A stretch of DNA of 64,000 nucleotides, from the NCBI GenBank assembly GCA_900319985.1, contig ONQL01000005.1, positions 4,606 to 68,605 on the forward strand, given 5' to 3'. Positions 45,771 through 54,116 of this stretch are shown here, piece by piece (the first letter of the stretch is position 1; each line of letters starts with the position of its first letter). A model generated the notes under the pieces. It searched no databases, was not told where the DNA came from, and saw only the letters and a list, made by a program, of their open reading frames with translations. The translations under genes were made by a program, and so were the position numbers. Origin of the DNA: an uncultured Methanobrevibacter sp. (GTDB lineage: Archaea; Methanobacteriota; Methanobacteria; Methanobacteriales; Methanobacteriaceae).

Positions 45771-46259
45771 ATGAGCGAACTTAAACAACTAGTGGAAAAA
45801 TTCATAGAACTTGATGATGATTTAAACGAAAAGATTGAAAAGGAATTGGAAAATTCCGACGAACTTCCAGACTCCTTTGAAGAAGATAACAAAGAACAAA
45901 TCGAAGAGCTTGGAGAAGTATACCATGAAATAGAACACAGCGTATTCAATGAGGAGTTCATTATTGTTTCAAATGCAAACAGTGAAGAAAATGAAGTTGT
46001 CGCTTTGATTGTCAGTGAAGAGGATGACGAGACTGAAGAGTTTGTAATTCCAGTCTATACCGATGAAAAAGAAGCTGAAGAAGCTATTGAAGTATTCAAG
46101 GAACAGTTTGCAGAAAACGAATTTGTATGCGACAAAAAAATTGGCAGTGAACTTGTGGCTGACTACTCAGATGATGAAGGATTCATTGGCCTTGCAATCA
46201 ATGCACCACAATGGGACTTTGTTATAGGCGGCGAAGATGTTCATGATTGCTGTGAGTAG
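45771..46259 (+). CDS. SseB-like domain protein (first of three in tandem)
   Basis: A 162-residue acidic protein. AGGTGAT three bases before the ATG at 45771 decides the start against upstream in-frame ATGs. Its first 55 residues are acidic coiled coil (KFIELDDDLNEKIEKELENS). The rest has the SseB-type pattern: EEFVIPVYTDEKEAEEAIEV, then EGFIGLAINAPQWDFVIGG. Bacterial SseB-domain proteins act in secretion and stress contexts, mostly unexplained. It is the first gene of a tightly spaced set of three. Confidence 0.65.
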   Translation: MSELKQLVEKFIELDDDLNEKIEKELENSDELPDSFEEDNKEQIEELGEVYHEIEHSVFNEEFIIVSNANSEENEVVALIVSEEDDETEEFVIPVYTDEKEAEEAIEVFKEQFAENEFVCDKKIGSELVADYSDDEGFIGLAINAPQWDFVIGGEDVHDCCE

Positions 46260-46261
46260 AC

Positions 46262-46705
46262 ATGAATCCTAAAGATTACGAAGATTATCAAAAAAATAAT
46301 GTAAAGGCTTCCAAAAGCCAGCTTAAAGAGTATATCCAAGTATATGCTGATATGGCAAAAAAGCTCAAAACTGAAAATGCCGTTGAGCTTGATGCAGTCA
46401 AGGCAAATATCAAAAAGACATATCCCAAAGAGATATACTTTACATTAATTGATGAGATTGACGAACCGGTCAAATTAATTATAACCGAAACAAGCAATGA
46501 ATACATTATTCCAATTTTTACAGATATGAGGGAATATGCTCTTGGAAGCGCCAAAATATCCAAATTATTTTCCGACAAGCTTGAGATGAAAGTCATAACT
46601 CCAGATGACATTTCCAAAATGGCGGAAGAGGACGAATATTTCCAGGGATTTGTAATCAATCCGCATTCCCAAAATTTCAATATGAGCAGAGACGGTGATT
46701 TCTAG
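46262..46705 (+). CDS. SseB-like domain protein (second of three)
   Basis: A 147-residue paralogue of the previous gene, two bases after its stop. It keeps the core EYIIPIFTDMREYALGSAKI and EYFQGFVINPHSQNF motifs. The N-terminal 60 residues are a different, lysine-rich helical segment (SKSQLKEYIQVYADMAKKL). Overlap by one base with the next gene makes co-translation very likely. Confidence 0.65.
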   Translation: MNPKDYEDYQKNNVKASKSQLKEYIQVYADMAKKLKTENAVELDAVKANIKKTYPKEIYFTLIDEIDEPVKLIITETSNEYIIPIFTDMREYALGSAKISKLFSDKLEMKVITPDDISKMAEEDEYFQGFVINPHSQNFNMSRDGDF

Positions 46706-46986
46706 TGAAATTCATTTGTCCAACAATCGGCGAGGGTCATGAAAAGGATTTTCTTGTTATGGGAAATATTGATGACTTCAGAATAGTCGCTTTTTCAGAT
46801 ATGGACGAATACAAGAAAGGATATGAACATTTGAATTTGAACGGATATGAACCTTGTGAAGTGTCAATGGAGCTATTCGAAGAACTTTCCAAAAACGATG
46901 ATGCCTTTTCCGGCATCATTCTAAACATTCACAAAGAAAACAAATTAATCAACAAAAAAGAGATTCTAAAAGAGTCAATCATCTGA
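46705..46986 (+). CDS. SseB-like domain protein (third of three, short)
   Basis: A 93-residue protein starting at GTG, which shares one base with the preceding TAG. It contains only the core domain (FRIVAFSDMDEYKKGYEHL and DAFSGIILNIHKENK) without an N-terminal helix. The missing helix and GTG start fit a trimmed paralogue that relies on coupling to the gene before it. Confidence 0.6.
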   Translation: MKFICPTIGEGHEKDFLVMGNIDDFRIVAFSDMDEYKKGYEHLNLNGYEPCEVSMELFEELSKNDDAFSGIILNIHKENKLINKKEILKESII

Positions 46987-47025
46987 ATCCTACACATTTG
47001 AAGCTCCATATCCTAACTTATTTTT

Positions 47026-47208
47026 TTAGAGAAACTGTTTTGACAGCATGACAATATAGTGATGATACATTTTGATTAAATCTTTACCAAAATACCCATT
47101 TCTTCTTTTAGTGCTTACACCTAATAATGACAATACAATAAGCAATGCAATGATTGGATTACCAGTCTCATATTTTTCCAAACCGGAATTCAGGATGAAT
47201 CTATTCAT
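47026..47208 (-). CDS. Predicted 60-residue membrane protein
   Basis: Starts at the ATG at 47208, which overlaps the stop of the basic protein gene by eight bases (ATGAATAG). The product has one hydrophobic helix (NPIIALLIVLSLLGVS) between charged ends and finishes near IKMYHHYIVMLSKQFL. Unknown family. The coupling and hydrophobic core argue it is a real small gene; the sequence alone cannot prove it. Confidence 0.4.
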   Translation of the reverse strand: MNRFILNSGLEKYETGNPIIALLIVLSLLGVSTKRRNGYFGKDLIKMYHHYIVMLSKQFL

Positions 47209-47482
47209 CCGAATCCTCATTCTCTTCTTCTTCCACAACATCATCGAGATAATACTTATATCTGTAAGACATTTTAAATCCGCTTACCACTTCACGTTTT
47301 GGTCTTCTTTTGCGTTTGACGACAGGTGCGTGTGACTTTTTATATTCATCCTGGTGAGGTTTGGCCAAATTTTTATTTTCACGATAATATGTGGAATTCC
47401 TATGACGGGTATGTGGTGCTTTATATATTCGTTTTCTAAGCAATCTCCTATTGCTTGATGCACGCCTTAACACAAAAATCAC
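47201..47482 (-). CDS. Small protein with basic front and acidic end
   Basis: A 93-residue protein starting at GTG (MIFVLRRASSNRRLLRKRIY). The first 65 residues are strongly basic (Arg/Lys/His), including KSHAPVVKRKRRPKREVV. The last 15 are acidic: DDVVEEEENEDSDE. Such charge polarity suggests nucleic-acid binding or ribosomal association. The upstream gene's TAA ends directly before its start. No family recognised. Confidence 0.5.
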   Translation of the reverse strand: MIFVLRRASSNRRLLRKRIYKAPHTRHRNSTYYRENKNLAKPHQDEYKKSHAPVVKRKRRPKREVVSGFKMSYRYKYYLDDVVEEEENEDSDE

Positions 47483-47656
47483 TTATCTTCTGTTTCTATT
47501 TTTAGTAGCGGATTTATCTAAAGTAGCTTGAATCTCATCAATTCTTTCAACAACGACCTTTATAGCCTGTTCACCTTGACGAGTAGGATTGATACCTTGT
47601 TCAACAAGTAATGCATCCCTGATATCCCTTAATCTATCGATGGAATCGATTTTCAT
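47483..47656 (-). CDS. Small helical hypothetical protein
   Basis: A 57-residue protein from the ATG at 47656 (MKIDSIDRLRDIRDALLVEQ). It is helical and contains a short GINPTRQGEQAIKVVVERID segment before a basic tail. No known family. It lies first in a same-strand set of three tiny genes with immediate spacing, so an operon is likely. It converges with the SseB-like cluster at its far end. Confidence 0.5.
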   Translation of the reverse strand: MKIDSIDRLRDIRDALLVEQGINPTRQGEQAIKVVVERIDEIQATLDKSATKNRNRR

Positions 47657-47832
47657 AATTGTACTATAAAACATTGAATAATTCCTCCATTTATAAGATA
47701 ATATAAATTATGGACTTTATAATAAAAAAGTTTTTTGACGGAAAAATTATTGCCCTTTTCAGGCAATCCAAAAATATATTCATCGATATACCAATCATTA
47801 AATACCATCAAGATAAAATAATTATTATGTTT

Positions 47833-48726
47833 ATGAGTTTAAAGGTTGTTTACCTTGCAGGAGGCTGTTTTTGGGGCGTTGAAGCTTTCATATCCAGACT
47901 GAAAGGAGTAAATCAGACAGAAGTGGGATATGCAAACGGAAGGGATTTGGCACCTACCTATGAAAAGGTATGCACAGGCAAAACAGGACATGCAGAAACC
48001 GTAAAGGTCACATACAATCCCCAAATCATTTCCCTTGAGGAAATTCTGAATAAGTTCTACATCATCATCGACCCCTATTCAAAAAACCGTCAGGGGGCCG
48101 ACATTGGTACACAGTACCGAACAGGAGTGTTCTGGCAGGAGGAATCCCAAAGGCAAGCAATTTTGGAGTTTTTTGCAAAAAAGCAAAATGAAGATGAGCA
48201 AAAAATAGTTGTTGAAGTTGGTCCAATCAGCTCATTTTATCCGGCCGAAGACTATCATCAGAAATATCTTGAAAGAAATCCACAAGGGTACTGTCATGTT
48301 GATTTAAGTTTGACGGACGATGAAGAATTCAAACACCTGAGCAAGGAACAGTTTGAAATAACACAGCTTTCCATGACAGAACCTGCATTCAGCGGAGAAT
48401 ATGATGATTTTTTTGAGGATGGTGTATATGTGGATGTAGTGAACGGTGAAATTCTATTTTCTTCTGAAGACAAATTTGACTCAGGATGTGGCTGGCCTGC
48501 ATTTTCAAAGCCCATTTCAGAAGATGTGATTACAAAAAACAGGGATTTTTCATACGGCACAACACGGGTTGAAGTCAGAAGCGCAAAATCAAATTCCCAT
48601 CTTGGCCATGTATTCAATGACGGACCGGGAGGTTCCAAACGCTACTGCATTAATTCCTCAGCCCTCAAGTTCATTCCCAAGAATGAAGTTGAAGATTATA
48701 TCAAAAAAAGGAAAGGTTCAAATTAA
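47833..48726 (+). CDS. msrAB: Bifunctional methionine sulfoxide reductase MsrAB
   Basis: A 297-residue fusion from [10 protein letters not shown]; open frame before it is unsupported. Residues 1-150 are MsrA (GCFWG with Cys12, YCHVDLS at its end), which reduces the S-epimer of methionine sulfoxide. Residues about 160-297 are MsrB ([35 protein letters not shown] with the catalytic Cys) for the R-epimer. The four zinc cysteines of many MsrBs are not seen. It repairs oxidised proteins. It sits between the SseB-like genes, fitting a stress locus. Confidence 0.92.
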   Translation: MSLKVVYLAGGCFWGVEAFISRLKGVNQTEVGYANGRDLAPTYEKVCTGKTGHAETVKVTYNPQIISLEEILNKFYIIIDPYSKNRQGADIGTQYRTGVFWQEESQRQAILEFFAKKQNEDEQKIVVEVGPISSFYPAEDYHQKYLERNPQGYCHVDLSLTDDEEFKHLSKEQFEITQLSMTEPAFSGEYDDFFEDGVYVDVVNGEILFSSEDKFDSGCGWPAFSKPISEDVITKNRDFSYGTTRVEVRSAKSNSHLGHVFNDGPGGSKRYCINSSALKFIPKNEVEDYIKKRKGSN

Positions 48727-48760
48727 AATTAAATAGCATTAACAATAAAAGTATGATACA

Positions 48761-49156
48761 ATGAATATGGAAGATATAAAACACCCGGAACTGAAAAATC
48801 ATATCAATATGATTTATATGCATGGTGAAAACAAAAATCAGGATGCAATCGAAAAAACAGAAGAAATTATAAAGGAATACATTCAAGATAAATATTTTAT
48901 AATATCAGTTGAGGATAATGAGCCTGTTAAAATCCCTTACGGCAATGACAACGAATATCTGGTTCCCATCTTTACAGATGCACTCGAATACACAAACGGA
49001 ATGCAGTACTATTCACTGAATGTGATGGATGAAAACAAGGATTATATTATCGAAAAGCTTGATTACTTCAAAAAATTAAAAGAAGATCCTAATTTCTTAG
49101 GATACATCGTAAACATTGCCCGTGTAAGTTATATTATAAACATTACACTTATCTAA
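48761..49156 (+). CDS. SseB-like domain protein (fourth copy)
   Basis: A 131-residue paralogue of the three tandem SseB-like proteins. Its core reads NEYLVPIFTDALEYTNGMQY and PNFLGYIVNIARVSY, and the N terminus is acidic and helical (KTEEIIKEYIQDKYFIIS). It lies 34 bases after msrAB on the same strand, so probably co-transcribed. Overlaps the convergent Mrp gene by four bases. Confidence 0.6.
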   Translation: MNMEDIKHPELKNHINMIYMHGENKNQDAIEKTEEIIKEYIQDKYFIISVEDNEPVKIPYGNDNEYLVPIFTDALEYTNGMQYYSLNVMDENKDYIIEKLDYFKKLKEDPNFLGYIVNIARVSYIINITLI

Positions 49157-50127
49157 CAGAATTTTTCTATTATTTCTTCAACTATTTCCTTAAATCTTTT
49201 TGAGACTTCATCGTCGGGATTTAATGTTGAGATAGTTGCCTCTTTATTCGGTGAATTGGAAACTGCTTCTTCTATTGGCAAATCACCCAAATATTCGATT
49301 TCCATTTCATCGGCAAATTTTTCGCCGTTGCCTTCACCAAATATATGGAGTTTTTCATCACAGTGAGGACATATGTAATATGCCATATTTTCAATAAGGC
49401 CTATTTGCTTAATGTTCATCATCTCAACCATTTTGACGCATTTCAAGACATCTTCCTGAGATACCACATTAGGGGTGGTTACCATAATTACCGCATCTGC
49501 ATCAGGGATTGTCTGCAATACTGTCAATGGTTCGTCTCCGGTTCCCGGAGGGTTATCAATTATTAAAAAGTCAAGCTGTCCCCAGTATGCATCTGAAATC
49601 AGCTGCTTGATGGCACCGGTTTTTTGCGGACCTCTCCAGATGATTGGCCTGTCAATGTTGTCGATTAAAAACGCCATGGACATTACTTTCAAACCGCTGG
49701 AAGTGACTACAGGAAACATTGAATGGCTGTACTCCTGCTGTTTTGCTTTGATGAATTCAGCTTTTTCATCCTCACTTTCAAAGGTTTCCTTTGCCATTGC
49801 GTTTTCGGTTATTTCCTTAAAGGTGTCAAACTGATATTGGTTGAATTCATTTTCATATATCTCCAAACCCAACATTTTAGGTATGTTAGGTCCGTGAATA
49901 TCCGCATCAAGGATACCTGTTGAATAACCTAAGCCCTGTAGGGTTTCAGCGATATTTGCTGCAACGGTGGATTTTCCAACTCCACCTTTTCCACTCATAA
50001 CAACTATTTTATGTTTAATCTGACCAAGATTTTTAGCTAATCTCAATTCTTGTTCAATCATTTGCCTTTGCTGTTCGGGAGTCATTTGGCCTCCGTGACC
50101 ATGATGACCGTGACCATGTTCTGGCAT
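49153..50127 (-). CDS. Mrp/NBP35-family Fe-S cluster carrier ATPase
   Basis: A 324-residue P-loop ATPase. GGAGATGAT four bases ahead decides the ATG at 50127. The N terminus is histidine-rich (MPEHGHGHHGHGG). The deviant Walker A SGKGGVGKSTVAANIA is followed by DADIHGPNIPKMLG, IDNPPGTGDEP and a CPHCDE pair of cysteines near residue 240. Members load or transfer Fe-S clusters onto target proteins and are essential in methanogens. The His tract may hold metal. Confidence 0.92.
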   Translation of the reverse strand: MPEHGHGHHGHGGQMTPEQQRQMIEQELRLAKNLGQIKHKIVVMSGKGGVGKSTVAANIAETLQGLGYSTGILDADIHGPNIPKMLGLEIYENEFNQYQFDTFKEITENAMAKETFESEDEKAEFIKAKQQEYSHSMFPVVTSSGLKVMSMAFLIDNIDRPIIWRGPQKTGAIKQLISDAYWGQLDFLIIDNPPGTGDEPLTVLQTIPDADAVIMVTTPNVVSQEDVLKCVKMVEMMNIKQIGLIENMAYYICPHCDEKLHIFGEGNGEKFADEMEIEYLGDLPIEEAVSNSPNKEATISTLNPDDEVSKRFKEIVEEIIEKFC

Positions 50128-50163
50128 ATATATCATCTCCAAAATATTTTTAATAAAAGTTAT

Positions 50164-51495
50164 CTAACTAAATTTTTTACTTACCTCTTCAACGGCAAGG
50201 ATTAATGGGTCTGTAACCATTGATACAGGTGGTGCGTAAGCGAATTCCATATTACTCAAGTCAAAGCAGGTCAAACCTTCGGTAATTGCCAAAGTCATGG
50301 TATCGATTCTTTCAGCTACCCTTTCTTCAGCTATGATTTGACATCCGATGATTGTTCCGTTACCGTCACAGATAACCTTGATATCCATCGGTTTGGCATT
50401 AGGATAATAGCGGGCTCTTGTAAGTGCCTGTACCTTTTGCACAACAGGTCTGATTCTATTCTGTTGAGCAAAACTTGTAGTATAACCTACAGCACCAAAT
50501 TCCAATTTTCCAACTTTGGAAACCATTGAGTTTAAAACAGGATTGAATTTGGACTTTTTGCCGCAAATGGTACGAGCCAATGTTTTGGATTCACGTACTG
50601 CAGTGGTACCTAGTTGAGAAATGGTATTTGAACCTAAAATCAGGTCTTTGGATTCAACACAGTCTCCTACAGCATATATATCTTCAACGGAAGTTTCCAT
50701 TCTGTCGTTTACAAGGACAGCCCATCTTCCAATTTCGCAGCCTGCCATACGTGCCAATTCAAGTTCCGCACGAACACCAGTAGCCATAATAACCATGTCT
50801 GCATCATAAAGGTCCTCATCACCAAAGCATGCCTTTTCAACTTTTCCGTCACCTATCAGTTTGGTAATAGGTTTTCCTAAAACCACATTGATGCCTTCCA
50901 TTTCAAGATACTTTACCAAAATGTCAGACATGTCCTTATCAAGAGACCTCGGTACAATTTGAGGTAACATTTCACTTAAAATAACATTCAAACCCTGTTT
51001 TTTAAGGGCATATGCAATTTCAATACCAATCAAACCTGCACCGGTGACAATAGCACTTTTGGCATCCTTCATCGCTTCCTGCACTTTGATACCATCATCA
51101 ATGTTTCTGATTCTGAACACTCCATCAAGCTCCACGCCCTGCATTGGAGGCACGAAAGGATTACCTCCTGTGGCTAAAACCAATTTGTCATAATCCATTA
51201 CAGTCTTTTTGCCATTCTGTTCGTAAGTAACAGTCTTTTTGTCACTGTCAACTTCGGTTACTTCCACTTCTGTAATTACGTCAATGTTCTTTTTCTTATA
51301 ATCTTCAGGAGTTCTCATTACAATATCATCAAATGACTCGATTGTACCTGACAATACGTAAGGAATGGCACATGGTGAATATGCCACCTTATTGTCTCTT
51401 GTGAGAACTGTAATTTCTATATCTTGATCTAATTTGCGAATATTTGAAGCTGTTGAGATTCCTCCAGCTCCACCACCTACGATTACTACTTTCAT
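50164..51495 (-). CDS. FAD-dependent NAD(P)H oxidase / CoA-disulfide reductase-like flavoprotein
   Basis: A 443-residue protein from the ATG at 51495 (MKVVIVGGGAGG). The FAD loop GGGAGGISTASN, the reactive cysteine in KVAYSPCAIPYVLSG, NAD-binding GAGLIGIEIAYALKKQG and the second FAD segment VEDIYAVGDCVE are clear. This is the NADH oxidase / CoA-disulfide reductase family with a single catalytic cysteine. It may reduce O2 to water or maintain CoA thiols in this anaerobe. Divergent from the CAT-like gene. Confidence 0.87.
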   Translation of the reverse strand: MKVVIVGGGAGGISTASNIRKLDQDIEITVLTRDNKVAYSPCAIPYVLSGTIESFDDIVMRTPEDYKKKNIDVITEVEVTEVDSDKKTVTYEQNGKKTVMDYDKLVLATGGNPFVPPMQGVELDGVFRIRNIDDGIKVQEAMKDAKSAIVTGAGLIGIEIAYALKKQGLNVILSEMLPQIVPRSLDKDMSDILVKYLEMEGINVVLGKPITKLIGDGKVEKACFGDEDLYDADMVIMATGVRAELELARMAGCEIGRWAVLVNDRMETSVEDIYAVGDCVESKDLILGSNTISQLGTTAVRESKTLARTICGKKSKFNPVLNSMVSKVGKLEFGAVGYTTSFAQQNRIRPVVQKVQALTRARYYPNAKPMDIKVICDGNGTIIGCQIIAEERVAERIDTMTLAITEGLTCFDLSNMEFAYAPPVSMVTDPLILAVEEVSKKFS

Positions 51496-51570
51496 TATTA
51501 ACAAACCCATTAAAGATTTATACACTATAATATATATAAAAAAATAATATAAAAAGATTAAGGTTAAGCC

Positions 51571-52203
51571 ATGAGAAAAATTGAATTTGATTTAAAAAAT
51601 AATCCATTCATTAATATGCAATCTGCCAGATATGCCATGTCTGCAAGAGTTAATGTGGAAAAGCTGTGGAATTGGTGTCATGAAAATGACAAGTCCTTTT
51701 TTGTGATGAGTTTGGGCTGTCTGATGAATGCCACAAACTCTGTGGATGCTTTGAAAAGAAGAATAATTGACGGGAAAGTTATCGAGTATGACCATCTTGA
51801 TGGTGTAAGTCCAATCATGAATGAATCAAATGACACCTACCGAGAAATGAGGGTGAAAATTCCACAGGAATTTGACGATATCATCCAATGGCACGATTAT
51901 GTGCGTAAAATGATATCAGACATCTTAACAGGTACCCAAGAGGGATTTTTCGTTGAAATGGAAGAGCGTGACAAGACTAACATCGCCAATTTCTCATGCA
52001 TTCCCTGGGTGGACTTTGACATGATTACAAACTGTGTTGTGGATGGCAATGCCGTTCAGCCGTTGATAACCTGGGGAAAAGTAAACGAAAACCTTGAAAT
52101 GAGCATATCAATAACCGTAAGCCACATATTTGTCAACGGACGTGAACTCGGATATTTCTATGAAAACGCCCAAAAGGAATTTGACAATGCCCTATTCGAC
52201 TAA
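51571..52203 (+). CDS. Chloramphenicol acetyltransferase-like acyltransferase
   Basis: A 210-residue member of the CAT fold. The active-site histidine region reads ITVSHIFVNGREL where classical CAT has HHxxxDG: the second His is kept but Asp is replaced by Asn, and the first His by Ser. The overall pattern (FINMQSARYAMSARVNV, FSCIPWVDF) is otherwise typical. Acetylation of chloramphenicol is uncertain; an acyl-CoA transferase of unknown target is the safer call. Confidence 0.8.
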   Translation: MRKIEFDLKNNPFINMQSARYAMSARVNVEKLWNWCHENDKSFFVMSLGCLMNATNSVDALKRRIIDGKVIEYDHLDGVSPIMNESNDTYREMRVKIPQEFDDIIQWHDYVRKMISDILTGTQEGFFVEMEERDKTNIANFSCIPWVDFDMITNCVVDGNAVQPLITWGKVNENLEMSISITVSHIFVNGRELGYFYENAQKEFDNALFD

Positions 52204-52349
52204 TTTCATATTTTTCAACTCAACAATTATCCCCTTTAGTCAAAACTGATGAAAATATGAATTTGAAACAACGATAACCATCCTGCAGAAATGGAATTTA
52301 AAATCCGTCTTAATCTCCATTTCTAGAATTATTTTTTTAAACCAAACAT

Positions 52350-52500
52350 CTAAAACAAACTTGTCAAATCGGGACGTATTAAGCCCTTAAGCAAAACAAC
52401 ATCCCTGAACGAACCGGTTATATTATATAGCTGTCCTATCCCTCATCAAAATAATCATGATGCTTTTGAGTTAGGTAAATAGCTACTGGTTGGTAGACCT
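52350..52500 (-). pseudogene. C-terminal remnant of an unidentified protein gene
   Basis: Directly downstream of the TIGR04076-type gene the minus strand reads VYQPVAIYLTQKHHDYFDEG, then after a one-base frame change GQLYNITGSFRDVVLL and ends KGLIRPDLTSLF at a stop at 52350. This is a coherent protein tail of about 50 residues with a frameshift near 52435 and no intact front. The source family is not recognised. Confidence 0.35.
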
Positions 52501-52502
52501 GA

Positions 52503-52832
52503 TTATTCCTCTGCAATAGATTCAATGTCTGTAGCCTCAAGTTTCATGATTACAGGCCTCAAACCATCATTGCATGAAACGATTGCAACACCGGGAGTCT
52601 TAATCCAGTCTGAATAATACCAGATTTCACTTGCCCCATGAGCCAGAGCAAAAACATACTGGTAGATTGCCTTCCATGCCTCATCACAGAATTTTTCAGG
52701 CTTGGCATAATCGGCATAGTATACCTCACCCTCTTTCATCAGAGGACATGTTGAAAGGCCTTCAACACCATATTCGGCCGCAAGTTCTTCCTGAAAAGTA
52801 GTCTTCAATATTGTAATCTTTACCTTTTTCAT
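52503..52832 (-). CDS. TIGR04076-type small protein
   Basis: A 109-residue protein with the TIGR04076 pattern: KVKITILKTTFQEELAAEYG, PLMKEGEVYYADYAKPEKFC, AWKAIYQYVFALAHGA. Two cysteines (CPLM and FCDEA) plus a later CNDGLRPVI may bind metal or a flavin. Function is not known for the family. It is isolated, flanked by gene remnants on both sides. Confidence 0.8.
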   Translation of the reverse strand: MKKVKITILKTTFQEELAAEYGVEGLSTCPLMKEGEVYYADYAKPEKFCDEAWKAIYQYVFALAHGASEIWYYSDWIKTPGVAIVSCNDGLRPVIMKLEATDIESIAEE

Positions 52833-52929
52833 ATAGAATTATTTGTTTTAATTAGTGATAATATTAATGGATAGCTCAAAGAATATTGAATTTTCCGCAC
52901 TACAAGGCAAAGGAGACATATCTCACCAA

Positions 52930-53085
52930 ACTGCGGGCTTAAAAAAATATCCCATTTTGATTTTAAAGGTTTTGATTGCCTTACCCTTGGAGTTGCTTTT
53001 GGCAGCATAATTCGTTAGCGTTGAATTTCACAATAACATTAACCTTTTTGACCTCTCCCAGTCATAAAAGTCAAAACAAATTTCC
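52930..53085 (-). pseudogene. Remnant of an Ig-like adhesin domain
   Basis: The interval 52833-53203 has no intact gene. On the minus strand it contains VKKVNVIVKFNANE, and in a shifted frame AAKSNSKGKAIKTFKIKMG. This is the same TNSKGKA-type turn as in the Ig-like repeats of the adhesins here. It is a short decayed piece of an adhesin gene, with no start or stop context. Confidence 0.35.
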
Positions 53086-53203
53086 TTGTTTAGAATTTCT
53101 TATCTCCAATGAAAAATAATTGAAACTTTTGCCACAAGAAGTTTATGCTATGCACCCCAATAATTTGTTATGAGACAAATTAATTTTACAGAGAGGTATT
53201 ATA

Positions 53204-54082
53204 ATGATGAATCTTTTTAAAATAGTAGATGATTATAAAAGTGATTTTACAACCTTTCCAAGAACGTTTAAGAATTATAAATGGTACAAGCCAATATTAG
53301 TATTTGTCATAGGTCTTATACTGTATTTGGTAGTTTCAGCAATTGCCGTTTTAATACTGGGCATTTTTTCTCCTGAAGCAGCAAAAACATTCTTTATTTC
53401 CCCAGGTACAAACATACCAGGATTTGATAAGATTGATGGTGCCATTTCTGCTATAATGTTGGCTTTAATGATTCCAAGTTTATATATATCATCCAAAATT
53501 GTCAATGACAGACCATTTTCTTCATATCTGACTTCCGTTGGAGGATGGAATTGGGGAATGTTTATTAAGTCTTCAGCCGTATTTTTAATCGTTTATATCA
53601 TATTTTATATTTTCGATTTTATTGTAAGAGGCATCCAATTGGATATCAAATTAACTTTAGTTTCATTATTGCTATTGATTATTTTAACTCCATTCCAATG
53701 TTTTGCAGAAGAGCTGGTATTTCGTGGCCTAATAACACAAACAGTAGGTTCCTGGTTTAGAATACCTATTATAGCAATAGTAATTCCAGCAATCCTTTTT
53801 GCATGTGCTCACGGATACAACACATTCGGTTTTATTGATGTTTTGGTCAGCGGATTGATATTTGCTTTTCTTGCTTGGTACACCAAAGGTCTGGAAGTTT
53901 CAACCGCATTGCATTCAATAAACAACATTGCAGTATTTACAGTTGCAGGCATATCAACCGTGAACATTTCCACAAATGCATCATACATTGACGGGATTGA
54001 AGGAGTAATTCTAACAATTGCATCATTTGCCGTTATCTTTTTGATTGATCGAAAATACAATTTCATCGGTTTAAATAGATGA
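53204..54082 (+). CDS. CPBP-family intramembrane metalloprotease (CAAX protease-like)
   Basis: A 292-residue membrane protein with about seven to eight helices. Catalytic motifs are EELVFRGLI (EExxxR) and two histidines in FACAHGYNTF and ALHSINN. These proteins process prenylated proteins in eukaryotes and serve in bacteriocin self-immunity in bacteria. GAGAGGT seven bases upstream supports the ATG. No leader-peptide gene lies nearby, so a general membrane role is likely. Confidence 0.9.
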   Translation: MMNLFKIVDDYKSDFTTFPRTFKNYKWYKPILVFVIGLILYLVVSAIAVLILGIFSPEAAKTFFISPGTNIPGFDKIDGAISAIMLALMIPSLYISSKIVNDRPFSSYLTSVGGWNWGMFIKSSAVFLIVYIIFYIFDFIVRGIQLDIKLTLVSLLLLIILTPFQCFAEELVFRGLITQTVGSWFRIPIIAIVIPAILFACAHGYNTFGFIDVLVSGLIFAFLAWYTKGLEVSTALHSINNIAVFTVAGISTVNISTNASYIDGIEGVILTIASFAVIFLIDRKYNFIGLNR

Positions 54083-54116
54083 ATTTCGGTTATTCAGTTT
54101 GATGCGATTAAATGAC

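Noticed and set aside
47026..47244. Longer 72-residue start for the small membrane protein
   Set aside because: The upstream ATG lies inside the previous gene's coding end; the ATG at 47208 gives the tighter ATGAATAG overlap.
51571..52203. Functional chloramphenicol resistance gene
   Set aside because: The Asp of the catalytic motif is replaced, and CAT-like proteins without resistance are common in anaerobes.
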